5,761 bases of DNA, taken from Pontiellaceae bacterium (lineage in GTDB: Bacteria > Verrucomicrobiota > Kiritimatiellia > Kiritimatiellales > Tichowtungiaceae). This document shows, one piece after another, positions 1 to 5,761 of this stretch; position 1 is the stretch's first letter; every line of letters starts with the position of its first letter. A program made the translations under genes and the position numbers. Under the pieces are notes generated by a model that saw only the letters and a list, made by a program, of their open reading frames with translations, was not told where the DNA came from and ran no database searches. The stretch is taken from NCBI GenBank assembly GCA_029934215.1, contig JAOZMR010000187.1, positions 1 through 5,761 of the forward strand. The letters run 5' to 3'.

Positions 1-128
1 ACCCGCACGACGTATCCCTCGACCCGAACCAACACGACGGCGATCTCTGGCTCTACCCGCTCAAAGACAAAGAAGTCGTCTGGCGCGCATGGAGCCGTGT
101 GGTTTTAATTGGAATATTGGGATGTTGA
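1..128 (+). CDS. 3' end of an unidentified upstream gene (partial)
   Basis: An open frame enters from the left edge; its first complete codon is at 3-5 and it stops at TGA 126-128, giving 41 visible residues. The first ~30 residues look like real coding sequence: GC-rich codons with G or C favoured at third positions, and a composed stretch reading 'DGDLWLYPLKDKEVVWRAWS'. The last ten codons (after 'AWSR') turn AT-rich and hydrophobic ('VVLIGILGC'), so the natural C-terminus may lie near position 100 and the remaining codons may be an extension. I do not recognise the family. The acidic and aromatic content would fit a carbohydrate-active or sulfatase-type enzyme of the kind found beside such beta-helix proteins, but that is only a guess from context. 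It is co-directional with the next gene, 97 bases away, and a promoter-like sequence lies between them, so co-transcription is possible but not shown. Confidence 0.7.
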   Translation, partial: PHDVSLDPNQHDGDLWLYPLKDKEVVWRAWSRVVLIGILGC

Positions 129-154
129 AATATTTGGGAAAAATATTGAGGATA

Positions 155-182
155 TTGACAGTTATCTAACGTATGGTATTAA
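155..182 (+). promoter_or_regulatory. putative sigma70-type promoter for the large gene
   Basis: A perfect -35 hexamer TTGACA (155-160) is followed after 16 bases by TATTAA (177-182), which matches the TATAAT consensus at four of six positions. Transcription would begin near 189, giving a leader of roughly 35-40 bases that contains the ribosome binding site. The stretch just upstream is very AT-rich and carries AATATT three times (113, 129, 142) and GATATT once (151), which could act like an UP element. No operator-like palindrome is obvious. Promoter preferences in the presumed PVC host are less well known than in E. coli, so the -10 assignment is tentative. Confidence 0.45.
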
Positions 183-213
183 ATGTAGGTTAGTGGCTGA
201 AGATAAGTAAAAT

Positions 214-219
214 AGGAGA
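214..219 (+). promoter_or_regulatory. Shine-Dalgarno site deciding the start of the large gene
   Basis: AGGAGA at 214-219; the AGGAG core is separated by seven bases from ATG 226-228. This favours the ATG at 226 over the in-frame ATG at 238 (Met5), which would be 19 bases from the core. Either start leaves the signal peptide intact. Confidence 0.8.
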
Positions 220-225
220 AGAACA

Positions 226-3200
226 ATGAGTGAAATAATGCGCTGTGATTTCGTGAAATTCATGCAGGTTTGTTTGATTGGATGCGTTCTTCTGGCAAGC
301 GGTTTAACCGCTGAAGAAACCCAATATTTTTGGCAGAAACCGAATGCAAAAGTTTTGCTACATGGGGATCTTGAATGGGCTCCAGAACCCTTCGATTTTG
401 TTACGGGTGATTCTATTCGTTATATCGATTTTGAAAACGGCAGTGATGATAACGACGGTCTCTCTAAAACTACGCCTTGGAAGCATCATCCTTGGGATGA
501 AAACGCCGTGGGTACTGCAAAATCCGGCGACGGAATACATTCGTATGTGTTTAAAAGAGGCGTTTATTACAGAGGTCGATTAGAATCGACGATGTCTGGA
601 GAAGAAGGCAACCCCATTCGATTAACCTCGGACCCATCCTGGGGGGAAGGTTCTGCCTATTTAGTGGGTTCCATGCGTTTAACAAACGGGTGGCAACAAT
701 GCACAACTGCTATGACTTCCGGAATTCCAGAGCCAGAAAAGGTTTGGTATATCGATTTGTATGATCTGGATGGAATTGATGTGGGAACGCCTATTGATGA
801 TAGAGAGGGGATTAGTGACTCAAAGTTGGTTCAGGGCGTCGTCCCTCAAAACATGTGGCTGATCGATGGTGAAACAGTCACAAGAATCCCTGTTTGTCGG
901 CATCCAAACTGGAGTGAAGAGACAAGTCATCCTGACGACCCGCATACTCAATGGTTTGAATGGGAAATAAGAAAGGATGGTATAAATATTGATACAAAAA
1001 ATCTGGGTGGTTTCGCTGAAGATTTTTTTGATGGCGGCATTGCTCATACAGAAAATTATGTTCCTCCCTTTGGAAATATGGGAACAGAGACCTCTCATAG
1101 AATAGAAGAATACAACCAAGAGAGGAAAGGCTTGGTTTTTCAAGCTACCTATTTAAAAAGAGGAAATCGTTATTTCCTCGAAAATATCCCTGGGTTTTTA
1201 GATGAACCGGGTGAGTTTTATTGTGCTCAGGAGTTTTCATCCAGAACAAAAAGACTCCGAAATACCGCAGGGCAACCATTTTTGTTATCCCCTAAAAACA
1301 TTAAACCCGGCAGACTTTTTGTTCGTTTACCAAACGACGAAAACCCAAACGATGCAATCGTTGAAATTGCTGTTCGCAGTGGCGTTTTGAAAATATTGGA
1401 CAACGATAACATTGTCGTGAGTGGACTTCAGTTCAGTTTTGATAACAACGGAACGCTTAAAGAAGCATACAGTTACCCTTCTCATTTAAGGGCGCCGGCA
1501 GCTATTCGCATCATCGGCGACTCTTCCAACATCACAATCGCCAACTGCAAATTCTACCATGTTGAAGCGGGAATCATCGGCTTTCCGCACTCTACTGAAA
1601 GTATTGAAAACAGAAATTCAACCGACCCGGCTTTTATGAATAACATTCTTGTTTCCGATTGCGACATAAGGCACGCCGATAGACGGGGTATACAATTCGT
1701 CGAACAAGCAACAGCAAAACCTTATGACGATGTCGAAATTTCTGCGGGTCAAATTGGAAAGATAAACATATTACGGAACAACCTATTTGACCTAACGAGT
1801 CGCGCAGAAGATACAAAATATAGCGACATACCGGCAATCGATGTCATCAATGTGGAGCGTTGCGAAATCGCGGGAAACATAATTGACAAATGCAAAGGCG
1901 CAGGAATTAACATCCGAGGTGGATCTGCTAAAAAAAATGATACGGGCAAAAACATCAAGATGGCGCGCAATTTTGTTCACCACAACAAGGTGACCAATAC
2001 CGCACGAGGGTTAAATGATTACGGAGGAATAGAAGGATGGGGTGCGGGGCCTTTGTATATGTACAACAACATTTCCGGAAATGCAGTCGGCTTCAAAAAC
2101 TTCATGTTTGTTAATGAAGGGTCAAAAGGTCGAGACAGCTTTTGGTGTACACAATCTCCGGCATACTATTTGGATGGCGGGAATAAATCCTATTTATTCA
2201 ACAATATCGGCTGGGGTAAAAAAGGAACGATGAACGATAAATATCGCAACCAGACAGGTTATTATGCAGTCGTTGGTATGATGAATCATTTTTTCAATAA
2301 TACGTTATACAATTTCATTAATAATTACACAGGTAGCATGGGACAGCGGGCAAGCAACTTAGGAAATGTAAACATTAGTAACGGGAAAAATTTTATAAGC
2401 CTCAATGCAAAAGGAGATTTAGGAACTCTTGGCGGAGGAACGGATGAGGGTGAGGCAACATCGGAACTATATACATACAACTTTGGAAGCAGTGTGTTTC
2501 ACGGAAACCCAGAGGATGGATTTGGAAATGTTGGAAGAGAATATACAAAATGGAAAAAAGATAATAACATTAAAAATGGGATTGAAATAACAGAGGAGGT
2601 TGAAAATGTAGCAATGTACATGATCGAGACAAAAATGAACGTACACTCTCCTGGTATATATGCAAAAGAAATGCCCCTCAACGACCCAGCTAACCATGAC
2701 TTCAGGTTGCATTCAGATTCAGACGCAAAAGAGATGGGTGTTACGTTTTTTGTTCCGTGGTCATTATCCGCAACGGTTGGTGAGTGGAACTTCTATCGAA
2801 ATGGGTTTGATCACACAAAAATAACAGGAGAAAACTTCTTTTTCACTCAAAAGCATTTAGACAGATCCATGTATAATGAATTACCACTAAATGATCTTTC
2901 TGTGCCTAGCGCAACCGAAGACAGTTATATAGAAGGAGAATTGGATTCTTGGACAAAGGGTGCTTTGGTTTTTGAAAACAATTTATACGCAATGTATTCT
3001 CATGAAGACATGACGCAGAGTTATATGACAACAGAAGATGGGGATGGAGAAGCCACGTATTTACATAGCGGCGAGGATCGGAGAACAGTACATATTGAAA
3101 AGCAAAATTTGTTAATCGAAATTTACCTTAAAACAACGGGTAATGGCGTTTTGGTGTCAAAAGCTAATGCAAACACTGGATATGTTCTTGAGCTGGTATC

Positions 3201-5505
3201 CGGCAAACCATCGATGACCATTATGTCCGACGGAACAGAGTGTGCGCGAATATCTTCTGTTTCAATAAATGATGATCAATGGCATCACGTTATCGCTGAA
3301 GTGGATCGCAATCAATCTGACGGCATCACAATTTATGTCGACGGTGAAATCGCAAACGGTGCATTGAGTGGGAGCATGCTTCCAATCGAGGCATCTTTAG
3401 GAAACACGAACGATTTCTTTGTCGGCAAAGGGAGTTTCGGCAATCACTTCACCGGAGCTATTGATTTTCTGAGAGTCTGTCAGGATACGATTGAGGCATC
3501 AGATACAACAATAGATGAACTTTATACTTGGCAATTCAACGGCCCCCATCTGCACGACTTTACGGGGCGCAGGCCGCAGGAGGGGAAACGGGATGCTGGC
3601 GCACTAGAATGGGGTATAGGGTTGAAAGCCGTCGTTTCTACAAACATTGTATTCCTTCCTGAAGGAAGCACGGCAAACTTCAACCTGCGTCTTTCCGTGC
3701 AACCGGAAAACGATTGCACCGTAACCGTACAAAAAATGTCTGGAGATTCTGACATCTCTATACAGAATGGATCATCCCTCATATTTACAACCAACACCTG
3801 GAACGAATGGCAAACGGTAACACTGGCTGCTTCCAACGATGTAGATGTAGTAACGGATACAGCAACCCTTCAATGCTTCATTTCGGGAGCTAATCCAATA
3901 CGAGTTTCCGTGGAAACAATAGAAAACGACTTCGGCGTCGTCCTTTCCACCAACGCTCTGACGATCGCAGAAAACAACAAAAACACGTTTCTGCTAAAAC
4001 TCTCCATGCCTCCGGCTATTCCAGTAACCGTAAATATTACCAACACAGAGGGGGACGACAGCATATCCGTCAAAACCGGCTCGTCATTAACCTTCGACAG
4101 TAGCAATTGGAGTATCGCCCAGCTCGTAACCCTTTCGGCCGCCGATGACCCAGATATTGTAAACGGCACGGCGACCATTTTATGCTCCGGCTCAGATCTG
4201 ATCCCAAACTCGCTGATCGTGACCGAAGAGGACGACGACACAGTTGCGCCTTTAACCTTTCCGAAATTCCTAGAAATTCCAGAAGGTTCGAATGCAACCT
4301 TTGCCGTGAAGCTCTCGGCAATTCCGTTGAACAGCTTTACCGTTTTGGTCTCTAAGGTCTCTGGAGATGCCAACTTGAGCATCACCCCAAATATCGAGCT
4401 GACATTCGAGCCTGACAACTGGGACACAAATCAATACGTGAGTATTACCGCATCCGAAGATCCCGACAAAAAGAACGGCGATGCGATATTCCGCTGTTCG
4501 ACCGCGTTCTCGGACATAACAAATGAATACGTGAACATCGTCGCCATAGAAACCGACAAAGATTCTGAAACCGCAACATTCCAGGATGGTGTGGACGGGT
4601 ATACCGGAACCGTAGATACCTATCTAAGATCCGGCAGTCAAAGTGATACGAACTACGGCACAGATTCTTCGGGTTCCCTGACTTCACGGCGCCCTCTACT
4701 AATTTCATGGAATCTGGATTCGCTATCCAGTACGAACGGAGTCGACTCAGTTACAATTCAGCTTTCCGTGGAAAAAGGCAGCAATGACGCACGTTTTCCA
4801 CTAGAGGTGTACGCCATCAAAAAGCCATGGCAAGAGACGAATGCCACATGGAATACCACGGACGGAACAACGATATGGCAGGAGGGCGGTGCGGTAGGTG
4901 CCGAAGATCGCGGCATACTGGTCGGAACCGCTGACGTCCCAAAGGCCGTGAACAAAACGATCTATTCCCTGATGATCAATCTGAACACCGACGGATTGGC
5001 ATACGTCCAGAACGCCATCGCCAACCCGGCTGAAAATTACGGTTTTCATTTCTGGAAAGAAAAGGGAATCAGCGGAACCCGCAAATGCTACTTTAGAGAA
5101 AAATCGGATGTAGAGCTGCGTCCGAAACTGACGGTCTACATGTCTGAAAAAGAAAATTTCGATTCAGACGGCGACGGCTTGCCCGATGAGTGGGAGCAAA
5201 AACACTTTAAAAACCTCTTGGTGGACGCCGAAAGCTTCTCATCAAACGGGATCAACACGATACGACAAGCCTATATTGCGGGGATCAATCCGACCAACGC
5301 AGACTCCTTTCTCACGCTGGACTCTATTACCCCGTTGACATGGAACACAGTCTCCGGTCGTGTTTACAACATTTACTGGACGAGCAATCTGCTCAACGGC
5401 TTCCAACTCTTGGAAACAAACCTCACCGACGGTGTTTTCACAGACGCCACATATAACGCAGAAGACAAAGGGTTTTACAAGATTGAAGTCCAACTGGCCC
5501 CATAA
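226..5505 (+). CDS. large secreted multimodular beta-helix / LamG / Calx-beta-like / DNRLRE protein, putative polysaccharide-active
   Basis: 1,759 residues, function inferred. A Sec signal peptide (hydrophobic 15-29) has probable cleavage at LTA|EE after Ala29. Residues 66-91 hold a 'GSDDNDGLS...TPWKHHPWD' element typical of bacterial beta-helix proteins; 206-246 hold 'RHPNW' and 'WFEWE' signatures. A right-handed parallel beta-helix spans about 382-830, with many Asn-rich turns and a 'DYGGIEGWGAGP' loop at 598-609. A linker (843-860, 'VGEWNFYRN') leads to a LamG-like domain, about 912-1086 (W1019-H-H, 'IYVDG' 1036-1040, 'FTGAIDFLRV' 1075-1084). A helix-end-type motif 'RDAGALEW' is near 1122-1129. 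Three Calx-beta-like repeats cover 1136-1446. A DNRLRE/CBM96-like domain covers about 1450-1639 (DTYLRSG 1464-1470, W1535, W1542, RPKLTVY 1632-1638). A calcium motif D1646-S-D-G-D-G is followed by a beta-rich tail ending GFYKIEVQLAP. Beta-helix families of this kind include polysaccharide lyases and glycoside hydrolases, but no catalytic triad is identifiable, so the role could be degradation or only binding. There is no PEP-CTERM, LPXTG or autotransporter barrel. GC rises from about 25-38% in sampled 5' blocks to about 50-62% near the 3' end. Gene and start are firm; enzyme activity is not. Confidence 0.95.
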   Translation: MSEIMRCDFVKFMQVCLIGCVLLASGLTAEETQYFWQKPNAKVLLHGDLEWAPEPFDFVTGDSIRYIDFENGSDDNDGLSKTTPWKHHPWDENAVGTAKSGDGIHSYVFKRGVYYRGRLESTMSGEEGNPIRLTSDPSWGEGSAYLVGSMRLTNGWQQCTTAMTSGIPEPEKVWYIDLYDLDGIDVGTPIDDREGISDSKLVQGVVPQNMWLIDGETVTRIPVCRHPNWSEETSHPDDPHTQWFEWEIRKDGINIDTKNLGGFAEDFFDGGIAHTENYVPPFGNMGTETSHRIEEYNQERKGLVFQATYLKRGNRYFLENIPGFLDEPGEFYCAQEFSSRTKRLRNTAGQPFLLSPKNIKPGRLFVRLPNDENPNDAIVEIAVRSGVLKILDNDNIVVSGLQFSFDNNGTLKEAYSYPSHLRAPAAIRIIGDSSNITIANCKFYHVEAGIIGFPHSTESIENRNSTDPAFMNNILVSDCDIRHADRRGIQFVEQATAKPYDDVEISAGQIGKINILRNNLFDLTSRAEDTKYSDIPAIDVINVERCEIAGNIIDKCKGAGINIRGGSAKKNDTGKNIKMARNFVHHNKVTNTARGLNDYGGIEGWGAGPLYMYNNISGNAVGFKNFMFVNEGSKGRDSFWCTQSPAYYLDGGNKSYLFNNIGWGKKGTMNDKYRNQTGYYAVVGMMNHFFNNTLYNFINNYTGSMGQRASNLGNVNISNGKNFISLNAKGDLGTLGGGTDEGEATSELYTYNFGSSVFHGNPEDGFGNVGREYTKWKKDNNIKNGIEITEEVENVAMYMIETKMNVHSPGIYAKEMPLNDPANHDFRLHSDSDAKEMGVTFFVPWSLSATVGEWNFYRNGFDHTKITGENFFFTQKHLDRSMYNELPLNDLSVPSATEDSYIEGELDSWTKGALVFENNLYAMYSHEDMTQSYMTTEDGDGEATYLHSGEDRRTVHIEKQNLLIEIYLKTTGNGVLVSKANANTGYVLELVSGKPSMTIMSDGTECARISSVSINDDQWHHVIAEVDRNQSDGITIYVDGEIANGALSGSMLPIEASLGNTNDFFVGKGSFGNHFTGAIDFLRVCQDTIEASDTTIDELYTWQFNGPHLHDFTGRRPQEGKRDAGALEWGIGLKAVVSTNIVFLPEGSTANFNLRLSVQPENDCTVTVQKMSGDSDISIQNGSSLIFTTNTWNEWQTVTLAASNDVDVVTDTATLQCFISGANPIRVSVETIENDFGVVLSTNALTIAENNKNTFLLKLSMPPAIPVTVNITNTEGDDSISVKTGSSLTFDSSNWSIAQLVTLSAADDPDIVNGTATILCSGSDLIPNSLIVTEEDDDTVAPLTFPKFLEIPEGSNATFAVKLSAIPLNSFTVLVSKVSGDANLSITPNIELTFEPDNWDTNQYVSITASEDPDKKNGDAIFRCSTAFSDITNEYVNIVAIETDKDSETATFQDGVDGYTGTVDTYLRSGSQSDTNYGTDSSGSLTSRRPLLISWNLDSLSSTNGVDSVTIQLSVEKGSNDARFPLEVYAIKKPWQETNATWNTTDGTTIWQEGGAVGAEDRGILVGTADVPKAVNKTIYSLMINLNTDGLAYVQNAIANPAENYGFHFWKEKGISGTRKCYFREKSDVELRPKLTVYMSEKENFDSDGDGLPDEWEQKHFKNLLVDAESFSSNGINTIRQAYIAGINPTNADSFLTLDSITPLTWNTVSGRVYNIYWTSNLLNGFQLLETNLTDGVFTDATYNAEDKGFYKIEVQLAP
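3631..4560 (+). repeat. three tandem Calx-beta-like protein repeats (~103 residues each)
   Basis: The encoded repeats are residues 1136-1235, 1237-1339 and 1340-1445. Each runs as: a start strand with an 'EG' or 'EN' turn (PEGSTANF, AENNKNTF, PEGSNATF), an 'LS' strand, a 'GD' or 'GDD' turn, an 'F..(N/T)W...Q.V.(L/I)' strand, then a 'D.D....(T/D)A' loop ending in Cys. Landmarks keep register: W1192, W1295, W1399 and C1217, C1320, C1424, spaced 103 then 104 residues. Identity is low at the DNA level, so the duplication is old. Such repeats commonly act as extracellular spacers, and the Asp-rich loops may bind calcium; both roles are inferred here. Confidence 0.8.
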
Positions 5506-5641
5506 ACACTAACTTTTTCGTGCCTGAAAATTCATTCTGTGGCATAAACCCATCGCTACTAAAACAACAGAAAAGGTTCGCCATAAAAGTGAGCCTCCCC
5601 GAAAAGGAATTACTGCGGGCGTTATCACCCGACGGAAAGAT

Positions 5642-5681
5642 CTTCCGATTAGGGCACCTGTCCGGTGGCCCTGATCGGAAG
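5642..5681. repeat. strong imperfect inverted repeat downstream of the large gene (possible terminator or intergenic palindrome)
   Basis: The left arm 5642-5658 pairs with the right arm 5664-5681 across a five-base loop (5659-5663). It forms 17 pairs including one G-T(U) pair (5650 with 5673) and one unpaired G on the right arm. It begins 136 bases after the stop codon. No T-run follows on the + strand, the next bases being TTGGCG, so it is not a standard intrinsic terminator. It could end transcription by a factor-dependent route, protect the 3' end of the mRNA, or be a copy of a dispersed palindromic element. A shorter hairpin (CGGAA 5633-5637 with TTCCG 5643-5647) would use part of the same left arm, so the two cannot form together. 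Confidence 0.7.
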
Positions 5682-5706
5682 TTGGCGAAGGACGGCACGA
5701 ATTCAA

Positions 5707-5721
5707 TTCCAATGCTTGGAA
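5707..5721. repeat. short palindrome TTCCAA-N3-TTGGAA
   Basis: Perfect six-base arms (5707-5712 and 5716-5721) flank TGC. It lies in the non-coding 3' region, 25 bases after the larger inverted repeat. It could be a protein-binding site for a downstream gene outside the window, or part of a dispersed intergenic element. A further weak pair, AATCC (5726-5730) with GGATT (5740-5744), follows. Chance occurrence cannot be excluded from one copy. Confidence 0.5.
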
Positions 5722-5761
5722 ACTCAATCCTGAATATTTGGATTCGCCGACGCATATCACA

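Larger units (their letters stand above)
5506..5761. other. 3' intergenic region without a convincing gene
   Basis: After the TAA at 5503-5505 there is no start codon with a good ribosome binding site before the window ends. One + strand frame stays open to the edge, with a GTG at 5589 preceded only by a weak AAAAGG twelve bases away. Two long minus-strand frames also stay open. None gives a recognisable protein, and the strong hairpin at 5642-5681 cuts through all of them. I read the stretch as non-coding, holding the inverted repeats listed separately. Confidence 0.6.

Noticed and set aside
274..285. Lipobox-like 'LIGC' (residues 17-20), suggesting a lipoprotein
   Set aside because: The hydrophobic run before this Cys would be too short, and the hydrophobic stretch continues past it to a good signal peptidase I site (LTA|EE after Ala29). 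Ordinary Sec export is more likely.
3870..4427. 185-codon open frame on the minus strand
   Set aside because: It lies wholly antisense to the Calx-beta-like repeats, whose register and motifs are clear on the + strand. Its translation is Ser/Val-rich without domain motifs, as expected from the complement of that repeat coding.
3631..4560. Recent DNA-level tandem duplication
   Set aside because: The three units agree only in protein motif positions; no long identical DNA stretches are visible, so the duplication is not recent.
226..5505. Autotransporter or sortase-anchored adhesin
   Set aside because: The C-terminus has no outer-membrane barrel pattern, no LPXTG and no terminal hydrophobic segment with basic residues; the tail is soluble and beta-rich.
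5642..5681. Standard Rho-independent terminator
   Set aside because: The stem is strong but no T-run follows on the + strand, and the arm preceded by a run in the other direction is also absent, so it is listed as an inverted repeat instead.
5438..5755. Minus-strand open frame running from the 3' intergenic region into the end of the large gene
   Set aside because: It overlaps the firmly coding C-terminus of the large gene and crosses the strong hairpin; its translation resembles no family I recognise.
5589..5761. Possible GTG-started gene on the + strand running off the right edge
   Set aside because: The frame is open but the ribosome binding site is weak and badly spaced, the frame is already open upstream of the GTG, and the reading passes through a 17-pair hairpin. 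No recognisable protein results.

Overview
The window holds one very large gene, the tail of another, and two short intergenic stretches. The large gene (226-5505, + strand) encodes a 1,759-residue exported protein made of many modules. In order these are a signal peptide, a right-handed parallel beta-helix region of the kind found in polysaccharide lyases and glycoside hydrolases, a LamG/concanavalin-like domain, three tandem Calx-beta-like repeats, a DNRLRE (CBM96-like) domain, a Ca-binding DxDGDG motif, and a C-terminal beta-rich module ending in a 'GFYKIEVQLAP' tail. The most likely organism is a PVC-group bacterium of the Kiritimatiellota or a close relative (Pontiella-like marine polysaccharide degraders). 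That assignment rests on remembered protein style, mainly the 'SDGDGLPDEWE ... YIAGINPTNA ... SGRVYNIYWTSNL ... GFYKI' C-terminus, and not on any database search.

Layout. Positions 1-128 are the 3' end of a GC-rich upstream gene on the same strand (about 65% GC in the first 60 bases), function not recognised. Positions 129-225 are an AT-rich gap (28% GC over 121-180) with a plausible sigma70-type promoter (TTGACA, 16-base spacer, TATTAA) and a strong Shine-Dalgarno site (AGGAGA) seven bases before the ATG. Positions 226-5505 are the large gene. Positions 5506-5761 contain no convincing gene. They hold a strong imperfect hairpin (5642-5681), a shorter competing hairpin, and a small TTCCAA/TTGGAA palindrome.

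How it may work. The large protein is probably secreted and acts on, or binds, a complex (perhaps algal, possibly sulfated) polysaccharide. The beta-helix would be the catalytic or glycan-contacting part, with LamG and DNRLRE as binding modules, the Calx-beta-like repeats as a spacer, and the C-terminal module for calcium-dependent stability or sorting. Substrate and catalysis are inference, because no family-specific active site could be named. I saw no mobile element, CRISPR array, tRNA or rRNA, and no undescribed multi-gene system. The most unusual points are the mosaic architecture, with a sharp GC spike at a module junction, and the structured 3' intergenic region.
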